The position numbers were made by a program, and so were the translations under genes. 64,000 bases of DNA from Ophiura sarsii (Eukaryota; Echinodermata; Ophiuroidea; Amphilepidida; Ophiuridae): contig CM069449.1 of assembly GCA_035610835.1 (NCBI GenBank), positions 59,448,183 through 59,512,182 on the forward strand, read 5' to 3'. Under the pieces are notes generated by a model. That model did no database searches, was not told the origin of the DNA, and worked only from the letters and a program-made list of their open reading frames with translations. This document shows positions 47,599 to 58,901 of this stretch, piece after piece. Each line of letters starts with the position of its first letter. The stretch's first letter is position 1.

Positions 47599-47967
47599 AC
47601 CAATCTATCACAAGTAGGAAGGGCACCTACTCTCAATCATCGGGCAAGGGGCAGCCCAAATGATGATAACAATAGAGTAGTGTACAGTAAATCTCTATGT
47701 TTTGCTAAATATTTTGGTCCTAAAGAAGTCAGAGTCAATCCTGACGAAAGCTTTAAAGAAATGACAGTTTTAAACTTGTCCGACGGCGAACCCGTTAAAC
47801 TCTTTACTTATATTATTATATTATGGATACCCGTCGTAAAAGCCTATCTCACAATAAGATGACATGGTCATGGAAGAATTGAAGCGACACCAAGTTTTCA
47901 ATCGCAGAGGATAGGGAAATTTCTTCTGACCCAACCATAATTTAGAGCAGTATTAAATAATCTAGAC

Positions 47968-48130
47968 AGGTTCGTCCGAGTGCTAGGTTCGTCCGAGTGC
48001 TAGGTTCGTCCGAGTGCTAGGTTCGTCCGAGTGCTAGGTTCGTCCGAGTGCTAGGTTCGTCCGAGTGCTAGGTTCGTCAGAGTGCTAGGTTCGTCCGAGT
48101 GCTAGGTTCGTCCGAGTGCTAGGTTCGTCA
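47968..48130 (+). repeat. 17-bp minisatellite AGGTTCGTCCGAGTGCT
   Basis: Nine complete units (47968-48120) plus a partial tenth. Only one unit differs visibly (GTCAGAG for GTCCGAG). No coding meaning is evident. Confidence 0.95.
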
Positions 48131-48936
48131 TTCAAGATAGAGGCCAGTATATTTTGTGAAATATAATTCTAAAAATGTGCTTCTTCAAATCATATCTTTA
48201 GGTTACAGAGTCCGATTACCTTCAACATGGTACCATTCCAAAGCTTAATATTTCAAGTCATACCAAAAACACAGATTTGACCAGGGTCTATTTTGACGTG
48301 ACGGGTCATTGGTAATTCTTTTTATATTTTTTTGACTCTGGCTTTTATTGGAAACCTAAATACTATTGAAAATTGAATTCCCGCCGCTGTCTGGTGAGTA
48401 AAAACTGAAATAATGGAGAGAAAAAAATCATCTTGGTAACAAAACCATAATGAATTTGGGATTTGTGGGATTTGACACATTCCATTTTCACATTTGAATC
48501 ACGGCTGTTTGACTGTCCGATTTATAATTGAAATTATGGAATTAAAAAAAGATTACATAGTGGCCCGTTATGGTTTGACCTGATTTAGGTAGTGCTAATG
48601 AATAAGAGTATAGTATGGTGAAAATTTCAAGAAAATTGTTCGAGCCCTTTTTAAATTATCTGCATCTTCTACTTTACACACATTTTACATGTGGGAAATG
48701 TGGCCGATGAGGGCGTTGTTATAGTAAATAATAATATTTAAAGCTCTATTTCTCAGAAATGGCACCAAAAATGTTCTGAAATTTCTACAAAAGATGGCCA
48801 GTATATTCAGGTACTTGAATCGGTTAAAACCAGAACCGGGCCAGTAAGTAACGGTGTTCTCAGAATAAAACGGACAAATTATGTGGGATCAAACAGCCGT
48901 GGAATTGTAAGTGGAGATATATTAACGTTTCTCCCG

Positions 48937-49167
48937 TGCACTTTCTACGCGACAGGCGTCTGCAGACGACATTCCAAAATGTTACACAATGTCTCAAAAA
49001 TGTAAGGATTGTCGAATGTCATTACCATATTTGAAATCACCATAAGAAATGCATTGAAATAAGTACAAACATGCCAAGTATTGGTTCAGAAATCCTTGCA
49101 AATTGGGAGAAATTTTTGAACAATCTGTTTTGTATGGCAAAGCCTATAGCCGCATGGAAAGGGTTAA
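48937..49167 (-). mobile_element. TTAA-type MITE, family C copy 7
   Basis: Reverse-oriented. On plus it begins GTGCACTTTCTACGCGACAG and ends GCCGCATGGAAAGGGTTAA. The interior matches the family. Confidence 0.7.
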
Positions 49168-49610
49168 CATATTATTGTGCATAACGGTTCAATACACCAT
49201 ATTAATCTCTTGTTTCAAAATTGAATGAAGGACATCAATATGTGCTCGTAATGCACGTGTAAGAGCCAATTCTTACAATAAGAAGGAAAGTCTTTATCAC
49301 AAATTAGATGCTTTACTTCGCCATTATTGGCCGTTTATTAAATAATACGATGCTCCAAATAATAGAAGTATTTTACAAACGAAAATGATGAGACGATTAA
49401 CAGCACGTCTGCTGGGTTAAAGATACAAGACGAGAGAGAGCGAAAACAGGGATACTATTAACTTTGGGATAGGAAAGTCGTATACTAACGTATGTAGCGA
49501 AAACGGTCCTTTTGAATAAATTATGATAATTGTCTGGAATGCGTCGGTGACCGGCGTTTAACGCGTTTAACAATGTTTAACCAGGTTTAACTGCATTAAA
49601 CGGCATGTTA

Positions 49611-49920
49611 GTCAGCATAGGTTTGGGGGCGCTGTAGATTTAAACAGACGGCGGTGGCCACGCGAAACTTAAATTTTGAATTAGTAGTGAATATTACACG
49701 TAATCGCGAATTTTAAACCGATCATTTTGACAAATACATCATAATTAGAAGGATTTTTATCGTTAACCGGGCGATGACTGTTAAAAATAATTCACAATGG
49801 TGCACTCCCGTTGCCAAATTGGGTCGTCTGAGAGACGCGTGGCCAGCGTTGCGTCGTCTGCTACAATCACACGTCTGCAATCACGCCTGATCGGTATAGC
49901 GCCACCAATTCTATGCTGAC
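49611..49920. mobile_element. TIR element with TA flanks
   Basis: GTCAGCATAGGTTTGGGGGC at the left is mirrored by GGTATAGCGCCACCAATTCT with ATGCTGAC at the right. TA lies directly outside both ends. No ORF, 310 bp. Confidence 0.7.
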
Positions 49921-50259
49921 TAAGTTCAATTTAAAAGTGGACCCGATCGGCAAGCTCAGTGGCATACCCCTGGCGAAAACCTCTCGGCGAGCCCGGATAT
50001 CAATCCGGCACCCAGCCGTGATTGGCCAATGGTCAACCACAGCTGAGTGCTGATTGGCTCAAATAAATATTAATAATGCATATCCAAACTAACCAATATG
50101 GACAACACCATTACCAATGTAGGAGTATTTTACATACCACATATGTTTTAGATGCCTTGTGAACACACATGTATATGAGGTGCCTCGGCAAAAAGGTTTA
50201 CTTAGGTCAAACGGTAAATGTGATTGACTTTCATTTTCCTCACAAAGCTAGCCTGTGTT

Positions 50260-50553
50260 CAGGGTTGTCTCCAGGGCAATTTGAGTGCCGGCTAATTTTA
50301 CTGATTGCGAGCGGAGTGAGTGTAGCGAACGGAGCGCAGCGGATCACGGCGCGGGGTCCAGGGGCCTGCTAGGTTTTTTGTAATGCAATTTGGCCTATTT
50401 AGGGGTTCCTGCCACATAATTTCTTATTTTATGAGGCAGTTTAATGATTTTATCCATGTAGAATAGAAAAAGAAGAAAAAAGGGCCGTTTTTTTTAGTGC
50501 CGGTCGGCCAGCGTGAGTGCCGGCTACACCCGACCGGCGTAGAGACAACCCTG
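50260..50553. mobile_element. hAT-type MITE with perfect 8-bp target duplication
   Basis: The ends CAGGGTTGTCTC and GAGACAACCCTG are flanked by CCTGTGTT on both sides (50252-50259 and 50554-50561). An 8-bp duplication and a CAGGG tip are typical of hAT elements. GAGTGCCGGCTA occurs near both ends. No transposase, 294 bp. Confidence 0.9.
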
Positions 50554-50861
50554 CCTGTGTTTTATGTTACCATGTTTGATTATTTTCCTCCAAATTTCAC
50601 CCTGTTGAGAGGTCTTTAAAAAGCGACACTGCGAAAGAGCTTTCGAAGAGCTTTCATTACATCACATGAACTTGTATTTGCTTCACTGAAGCATAAATCT
50701 TTGCCATAGTGTATTTAGTAAATCTGCATCCTGTCTGATCATTATTGGCCATTTCTCTCATTTGACAGATTTGTGTCTTCATAGCATCTCTGTACATTCC
50801 CAATGATTTCCTTGGAACCATTGCCGTAAATAAAGGTAGTACCTCCATACATAAATTACAG

Positions 50862-51553
50862 GCAACTGGACATACGCCTAATATGGACGCGCTCTCCGCC
50901 GCTGTCCAATCAGCGATCATGACAAGAAGAAAGGAAAATATGACGTCCGCAGACAAATCGACATTCCATGTTGAAAATCAGGTCAATGTAACGCAAGGTG
51001 ACATTGTGGTCGTTGTATTGCAAGCCTTTGATGCATCTGGTGTGGCTCGGAGATCGGGAGGGGATTTCTGGTTTGCTGAACTGTACAGTAAGAATTTAAA
51101 CTTCAGCACGACTGGTAAAATAGTCGATAATAACAATGGTACATATCGCTTGTATTTTTATGCCGGAGTTGGAGGGCGCATGAATATCAAAATCACCCTT
51201 GTGCATCCTGCCGAAGCATTGGCGTGGCTGGAAGATGTTTACGTGCCCAAGTCATGTTTTATCTGGACTGGACATTTTGTTGCTAAGAATGACGATGGTA
51301 ATACGTCGAAAGTCATACATGTAAAGGAGTGTAAATTGCTTCATGTTGATAGACAGGATCAATTAAATACAACGAAATACTGTTACTATGGTTACGGACC
51401 AAAAGGTATCGGACACGCGGCGTTGGCTTGTGACCGTCCATCCAAGGGATTTACTTGTGATTCGTTGGAATCTCTGGGGGGACGCGGGGGGTTCTTAGTC
51501 CTAGAGTCACTGGTAGATGAAATGCTGAGAGGGAACGAGTCTCTGTTTCGAAA
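50862..51553 (+). CDS. NXPE-family protein, one exon
   Basis: NXPE proteins are secreted or Golgi-type glycoproteins with an N-terminal neurexophilin-like domain and a C-terminal PC-esterase domain; their substrates are poorly known. The frame is open from an acceptor-like ATTACAG at 50861 and contains MDALSAAVQSAIM at 50883. Diagnostic stretches are GDIVVVVLQAFDASG, RSGGDFWFAELYS, the DNNNGTYRLYF motif and MNIKITLVHPAEALAWL, in the order of the family's N-terminal domain. A Cys-containing part follows (CYYGYGPKGIGHAALACDR). Several N-glycosylation sequons are present. The exon ends in phase 2 at GTAAGT (51554-51559). No esterase exon is seen downstream, so the gene is incomplete here, extends further, or is decayed. 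Confidence 0.75.
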
Positions 51554-51603
51554 GTAAGTATACATACGAGGGTTGGTCATTAAGTAATGAAAGTGATCAT
51601 GGT

Positions 51604-52144
51604 CCCGGGGGGGGGGGGGGGGGGTTCAGTGAACATACCAAGCGGGTACACATGCGCGTCCAAGCACCTCTTTTAAATGGACCCTAAATGGCGTAAACCA
51701 GAACACTATTTTGATACCCCTAAATGGCGTAACACATACAAACCCTACCCTAAATGGCGTTACCAAGTACACTCAATAATGCACCCCTAAATGGCGTAAT
51801 ATAGTAATGCTCAAAATAATCTTAATTTATAATCATGTGACATTCATACAGATATGCATGATGTAGAATATGCATGCAAAAAGGAGGGAAATATTGAAGA
51901 TTTTTTTCATCATTTTGCATGTTTATTGAAAAGTCACACATATATAACAATTATCCCGGCAATTAGTACCCCTTAACGTCGATACCTCGATGCTGTACTG
52001 GATACCCTAAAGTGCGATGCCCCCTAAAAAGTACCCCTTTTTCAGAAAGACGTCGACGACGTCGTGTGGTGAAATCTGGACCCTTTTCGACGCTTTTTTT
52101 GGACGCGGATGCGTACCCGCTTGGTATGTTCACTGACCCCCCTG
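51604..52144. mobile_element. MITE with 9-bp target duplication in the NXPE intron
   Basis: Flanked by GATCATGGT at 51595-51603 and 52145-52153. TIRs contain TCAGTGAACATACCAAGCGG then GTAC, next to a G run of 20 bases at the left and six C at the right. Inside, CCCTAAATGGCGTAA is repeated four to five times. The 9-bp duplication fits Mutator-like elements. It starts 50 bp after the exon donor. Confidence 0.85.
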
Positions 52145-52988
52145 GATCATGGTATGGGATGCATGAGTGATTCTATTGAGGGATAGTGTGATCAAAACAA
52201 AGTATGAACCCTTGTCTTTCATACAATACAATTTTGGATTTCTAAGTATGAACTATGAAAATCTAAGAGTTTGTCCAATTTGCCACGTGCTCCCGACCAC
52301 ACAAAACTGTAGAAGACTGCACAGGACAGTCCCTGACCTTGCCGAAATTACAGATGCAAAAAAGAAAACTGCTCACGATTTTCGAATAATGGCCAATCGT
52401 GACTAGTCTTGAGCAGTCTGGAAGTTAAAGAGCTTAATTTGAAGTGAAATTCATGGATTTGATGGCGTTTTGAGTTTCGATGAGATCACATGAAAACTAC
52501 CCAAATTCATCTAAAAGGCCTCAGAGTGGCTTCTTACTTATTTGTTCATGTTTATTCAAAACAACCTTGAATACCATCCATGGCTTGTTGCGTGATGCAT
52601 AGTCATGACCTCCCTGATTCAATTGGTGATGATTTTTAACCAAAGTGAAAAGCACTAATATACCTTCGGAAATGCTGAGAAAATGTTTTTTTCTACATTA
52701 TTACTGATTTTTTTTAAGAACTCCTACATGAGAGGGTTTCTATGTATATCATCTATCTAAACAAGGTAAAAATGTTGAAGATGGACGGATTAATCAAAAT
52801 AAATGTAGTCGTATATACAAGATCTTCATTTTTATCATTATCGGTGCAATTAATTTGAACAATTTGAATTGACAGATTCACAGCATTTCATGTTACATCA
52901 ATCTGAAATGAGAGACATTGGTAATATAATTATTGACTGACTGATGTGTAAATGTGTGTTTTTGAATTGCTTCATTGATATTTACAGC

Positions 52989-53020
52989 TAAACCAAACCA
53001 AACCAAACCAAACCAAACCA
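52989..53020 (+). repeat. (AACCA)n microsatellite
   Basis: Six AACCA units; the same run recurs at about 54598-54629 in the duplicate. Confidence 0.9.
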
Positions 53021-53101
53021 AGGTGTATCCCTAAGGCTTGGTAAAATTCCAAGTAATTTAATGTAATGCACTTCATGTTCGCAATCAAATGTCCCGCTCT
53101 C

Positions 53102-53936
53102 TACACTCTTAGAAGGTCAGGATCAAATATGAGACGAAAAGGATCAATTTTGATCCAGAAGCGGTATCACATATGAGCTTACCCTTTCCGGATCAAAGTG
53201 ATCCGACAAGCAGGATCAAAAAGTTTGATCCGAAATGGGATCAAATATTTCTGTCAAATGATACTGAAACGGATCAAAATAATGATCCTTAATCGGATGT
53301 ACCTGTAGCTTATGATCCTACTCCAGGATCAAACTGAATCAAAGAAAAAGTGAAAACATAGGGGGTCATCGGGTGACAGATTGTAAAAACAAGCATGCAT
53401 GCAAGGGTCTTTCGGTGACACCGGGCCAAAAAAGGGGGGTATTTTTGATGGAGCCTGGTGTGAAACCTAATATTGATTGAGTGCCCCCACCCCGGGTGCA
53501 CACTGCAGACTATATATTGAGTGCAGTAAGCTTACTACATCGTGTAGGCCTAGTACATCGCAGTGATCGTGACATTTTGTGAGGAGCATTTTGACCGAAA
53601 ATCGTACTGATGGCACTGGTCAGGTACAAGAAATTTGTTCACAAGAATAGAGCATGTTCAAACATAAAAAATAAAACTACTTTACCGACAAAATCATGTA
53701 ACATTTTACAGATTAGACTGGATAACTTACCGCGGTATTTCACCCTTGTTTCAACTGTGGCAATGAACTGTTTCATCGAATTGATCCGGAAATCAGATCA
53801 AAGTTGATCAAGGTGAATTTGATCCGTTTGTTGATATCTATCTGGAAACGGATCAAAACGATGCGAAAACGGATCAAAACGATCCGAAAATGATCCTTAA
53901 AGGATCAAAACAAAGTGAGCCGGAAATCTACTCATG
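53102..53936. mobile_element. TA-type MITE, left copy truncated at its right TIR
   Basis: Begins TACACTCTTAGAAGGTCAGG. The right TIR is missing: sequence breaks after CTCATGTAT and continues into the duplicated flank. GATCAAA/TTTGATC motifs crowd both subterminal regions. Confidence 0.8.
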
Positions 53937-54710
53937 TATCACTGACCTTGCCGAAATTACAGATGCAAAAAAGAAAACTGCTCACGATTTTCGAATAATG
54001 GCCAATCGTGACTAGTCTTGAGCAGTCTGGAAGTTAAAGAGCTTAATTTGAAGTGAAATTTATGGATTTGATGGCGTTTTGAGTTTCGATGAGATCACAT
54101 GAAAACTACCCAAATTCATCTAAAAGGCCACAGAGTGGCTTCTTACTTATTTGTTCATGTTTATTCAAAACAACCTTGAATACCATCCATGGCTTGTTGC
54201 GTGATGCATAGTCATGACCTCCCTGATTCAATTGGTGATGATTTTTAACCAAAGTGAAAAGCACTAATATACCTTCGGAAATGCTGAGAAAATGTTTTTT
54301 TCTACATTATTACTGATTTTTTTTAAGAACTCCTACATGAGAGGGTTTCTATGTATATCATCTATCTAAACAAGGTAAAAATGTTGAAGATGGACGGATT
54401 AATCAAAATAAATGTAGTCGTATATACAAGATCTTCATTTTTATCATTATCGGTGCAATTAATTTGAACAATTTGAATTGACAGATTCACAGCATTTCAT
54501 GTTACATCAATCTGAAATGAGAGACATTAGTAATATAATTATTGACTGACTGATGTGTAAATGTGTGTTTTTGAATTGCTTCATTGATATTTACAGCTAA
54601 ACCAAACCAAACCAAACCAAACCAAACCAAGGTGTATCCCTAAGGCTTGGTAAAATTCCAAGTAATTTAATGTAATGCACTTCATGTTCGCAATCAAATG
54701 TCCCGCTCTC

Positions 54711-55645
54711 TACACTCTTAGAAGGTCAGGATCAAATATGAGACGAAAAGGATCAATTTTGATCCAGAAGCGGTATCACATATGAGCTTACCCTTTCCGG
54801 ATCAAAGTGATCCGACAAGCAGGATCAAAAAGTTTGATCCGAAATGGGATCAAATATTTCTGTCAAATGATACTGAAACGGATCAAAATAATGATCCTTA
54901 ATCGGATGTACCTGTAGCTTATGATCCTACTCCAGGATCAAACTGAATCAAAGAAAAAGTGAAAACATAGGGGGTCATCGGGTGACAGATTGTAAAAACA
55001 AGCATGCATGCAAGGGTCTTTCGGTGACACCGGGCCAAAAAAGGGGGGTATTTTTGATGGAGCCTGGTGTGAAACCTAATATTGATTGAGTGCCCCCACC
55101 CCGGGTGCACACTGCAGACTATATATTGAGTGCAGTAAGCTTACTACATCGTGTAGGCCTAGTACATCGCAGTGATCGTGACATTTTGTGAGGAGCATTT
55201 TGACCGAAAATCGTACTGATGGCACTGGTCAGGTACAAGAAATTTGTTCACAAGAATAGAGCATGTTCAAACATAAAAAATAAAACTACTTTACCGACAA
55301 AATCATGTAACATTTTACAGATTAGACTGGATAACTTACCGCGGTATTTCACCCTTGTTTCAACTGTGGCGACCGAATTCAAAAGATCGTCTGTTTGTCG
55401 TCTATCGGTTTGCGAAAGAGTGACGTCAGTCACTCATTGACCAATGAACTGTTTCATCGAATTGATCCGGAAATCAGATCAAAGTTGATCAAGGTGAATT
55501 TGATCCGTTTGTTGATATCTATCTGGAAACGGATCAAAACGATCCGAAAACGGATCAAAACGATCCGAAAATGATCCTTAAAGGATCAAAACAAAGTGAG
55601 CCGGAAATCTACTCATGTATTTGATCCTGACCTTCTAAGAGTGTA
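54711..55645. mobile_element. TA-type MITE, complete copy
   Basis: TACACTCTTAGAAGGTCAGG at the left is perfectly mirrored by CCTGACCTTCTAAGAGTGTA at the right. If the outer TA is the target duplication, this is Tc1/mariner-like. Length 935 bp. GGATCAAA and TTTGATCC motifs recur about 20 times near the ends, on both strands. No transposase. Confidence 0.85.
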
Positions 55646-57649
55646 CACCACCTGGAATCACATATGTATTTACTCCATCTATTTGGTTTGTAGGTATTTT
55701 ATTGGACCTAATACAAAATGACACTCACTCACTAACTTGTACTCATCGTTTGATATTTAAGAGAATGTTGACCTTTTTATGACATCATTGTTCGAATTTT
55801 GAGAGTTCTCTCAGGTTTTGCATCAAACGTGTGTACTTTGGAATTTATAACATCCGCTGATACATGTACGTATACGCGTAATTCTCACTTCGTGCATTAA
55901 GTGTTGTATACCATTATAGTGCAGTGAGTCAGTAGTCACCAACAGGTAAACAAATATGTTTCACACCAGAAAATATGCCAAAATGCGCCTGTTTTGTAAT
56001 AACAGAAAATTTTAAACAGCTATAAGAAAGTTTAAGCAATCTCATTGGTTCTCAGAGAAATCGGCGACATCTAGATGAGACAACTTAACACGGGGAGGTA
56101 CGTTTTAACAGTGCGCCCGACCGTCACAATGCGTGGTTTGCTCCATAACGCGCACTTCTGCAGTGCGTCTTAAGCGCTTTTCCTGCGTTTATGCAGGCGA
56201 CGCGACGCTTACGCATGGTTTACTCATCGCATGTGATTGGATGGAATGTTTTTGGGTTATTCGATCCTAGCAGGGGTAAAAGTTCGAAAGTATTATTTTT
56301 TGCGTTGAACAACTCCGCCAGCGGCGTCGTTGTTCTACTTAAAATAATACTATCGTCCGCATTTATGTCAGACAATATAACACGGGTACGGTCTAAAAAC
56401 AATACCTTTATTCTCTAAATATCATATTGTTAATCCAGAGACCTATAAAAGTATACATTCTTGAAAAGCCTTGAGATCAGGGACTTATATGGTTATATTT
56501 TCAAACCAAATTATACAGGGTGTGTTAAAATATATAGGGGGGAACAATAAAATGTCAACAATTATAATTAGCCATTGTATAGTAATTAGCACATTACAAT
56601 ATTGGTGCTGTATAAATAATACAAAACAATAGTCAACATCTGTCTAGGCAAATAGATACCGGGTGATCAAAATTAAATCCAAAGTTATGGATTTGAGCAT
56701 GTTTTTGTTGGGTATTGTGAGTTTTGTTTATTTTGACTTGACTAATTAAAAACAAATACAAACCAAAGCAAAAAATAGCTCAGAGGAGCAAACCACTCGT
56801 TTTGAAATTTCGAACCATACAGGGTGACATAAATTGTTTTGCACATTTATTGCATTGAACAGGTTCATTTCTATGGCTTTTCAAATGCCGTTTAAGATTG
56901 ATATATCCCTGTACATTTTGCCATAAACGTCACAGATGTGAAACTGGTCAGAACTTGTACATATCAGATGAGACTTTACATGTCGTTGACAGTCAGTACG
57001 CAACAGGCCGCTTTCAATGCGTGACCTTGCCGATTTCTAACCCGCGCAAAGATCGATTTCAGGATGTCAACCTTGCGCTAAAATCTTACGAGAAGTTTGT
57101 TTTCCCTGAATTAATTGAGGTAGGGTTAGCTGGCAGCCATAATGGCGAAGTAGGTGGATTGTTCGTAATTTTCTCTATAATATGATGCCAAATCTGACAT
57201 ATTTGGTCCACAAACAGTGATTTTATCGCTAATTTTAGAATTTAACAACTTTCGTGACTTTGCTTCTTGTAACTATTCACTTGACTGGACTAAAATTCGT
57301 ACGATATTTTAAGAGCAATTTCCGTACTAACGGAATCTTAAGCTTTTAATTTCATATCAAAAACATTGATGCCCGACTTCTTTTTTGATAAGAAAAACCG
57401 AGTTTGATTTTCACCGATTTTCGGTCAGAAAACGAAACTTACGATCCCCCGTTAGGCCTCGCCAACTTGATTTTTAGTTTCCTATAACCCGCCCGCGCTT
57501 CATTTTCATGCCCGCGTTTGAATTCATTAGAAATTTTGGGAAAAAATACCGTTTTTGCAATGAAAACGTCCGAATTTATGCATTTTGTGTGATGAAATTG
57601 TGAAAAATGATTTTGACGAGAAAAAAAATATCATATGAAATTGTGCAGA

Positions 57650-57721
57650 GCAGAGGATCGATTTCGAACCCCGGACCTCTCGCTCTTCAGTCTAACGCTC
57701 TACCATCTGAGCTATCAAGCG
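57650..57721 (-). pseudogene. tRNA-Phe-like sequence in the solo element
   Basis: The D arm is perfect (GCTC AGATGGTA GAGC), and TTAGA CTGAAGA gives anticodon GAA as in tRNA-Phe. The 3' side of the anticodon stem (GCGAG), the T stem and the acceptor no longer pair. Box A and box B are intact. It is better preserved than the array copies at 38912 onward. Confidence 0.7.
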
Positions 57722-58030
57722 AAACTAATTCTATTCATGATATTTAAACACTTCATCAACAACCCAACGACGGTACGAAATGAATATAGCTCGAGCCAGA
57801 TTCGGACACCCATTTTATTAACTATTCACTTGACTGGACTAAATAATTTCATAATATTTTAAGCATGTTTCTAGTTACAAAAGACTATGAATATTATGAT
57901 ACCATCAATACAATTGGTGCCTAATTCTTCAAAAAGGGAATATTTACTGTTAATTTGGCTTTAGTTTCGTCAAGTTTTTCTCGAATTCGGCTGTGTGTGA
58001 TGACAATAATTTGCACCGAAAATGCAACAT

Positions 58031-58901
58031 CCCAGTAAACACAAAACGTTTTCAAAACGTTTTGAATTGGGTTTAATTAGGTTTTGTTTTTGTGAAACGT
58101 TTTTAAAACGTCTTAAAAACGTTACAGTTTCAAAGCATATTTTTTTTATTGCAAATCGTTTCATCAAAACGTTATAAAAACGTTAAATTAATGTTGTCAC
58201 AATACTTATAAACGAACACATGATTGAAACGAAATCAAAACGTTTATAGAACGTTATATTACAACCTAAATTAAACCAAATATTATGGTCCTGGACCATA
58301 AGTTTCGTTTTTTACGAAACGTTTTTAAAACGTTTTTTAAAAACGTAGGCAATTACACGCATGCGCACTTACCTGGGTTATTTTGGTTTGGTAACACTAT
58401 GGATTGTATATTTATTTCCTTTCATATAGTTTTTCGATCTGCTACATGTATCATTTCATAATTAAATGGCAAATAAGAACATTACTTCCCAAACACATGA
58501 AAATGTTTGTTGGAGAATGTTAATAAGAAGCCAAATTATTGAATTGGTATTTAAATTGCCAGTTAATTATCAATTAATTATCAATTATATAATATAGGTT
58601 TTCAAAAACGTTTTAAATTGGTTATAATTAGGTTTCGTGTTTGTGAAACGTTTTTAAAACGTGTTAAACATCGTTTTAAACATGTTTTTAAAACGTATTT
58701 GAAACATCTTGCAAGACTAAATCATTTAAATATGGTTATTTTCACGTTATATTAACGTTTTCAAAACGTTACATGGAAACGTTATTAAAACCCATAAAAA
58801 ACTCCACACATATACGTTTTTAATACGTAATATCAAAACGTTTTTTTCACCAACTTGAAACGTGTTTTTAACGTTTAAAAAACGTAAAATGGCCAGCTGG
58901 G
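58031..58901. mobile_element. AACGTT-rich element nested in the solo TIR element
   Basis: Starts CCCAGTAAACACAAAACG and ends CGTAAAATGGCCAGCTGGG, with 2-bp AT at both borders. The uninterrupted version of the target (ACAACATGTCATGAAG) is present in each array unit, for example near 38610 on the other strand, which fixes the borders. The interior is filled with AAAACGTTTT-type palindromic motifs, more than 25 by eye. No ORF. Confidence 0.85.

Larger units (their letters stand above)
52333..55626. repeat. 1.6-kb tandem duplication
   Basis: Copy 1 is 52333-53941 and copy 2 is 53942-55626. They are nearly identical (for example one A/G change at about 52920/54529). Copy 2 has 72 extra bases at about 55371-55442. 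Both breakpoints carry CTGACCTT: at 52333 in flanking DNA, at the internal junction 53942, and at 55627 in the TIR of the element below. Duplicate short ORFs in the two copies are not genes. Confidence 0.9.

Noticed and set aside
47680..47862. 60-residue ORF with FGPKEVRVNPDESF
   Set aside because: Composition is somewhat protein-like, but no family, start context or splice partner is visible; left out as unsupported.
50657..50956. 99-residue minus-strand ORF overlapping the NXPE exon
   Set aside because: It overlaps the start of a well-supported plus-strand exon, and no domain or splice site supports it.
53310..55110. Duplicate 63-residue minus-strand ORFs
   Set aside because: They lie inside the duplicated MITE, have no domain, and are identical only because the DNA is duplicated.
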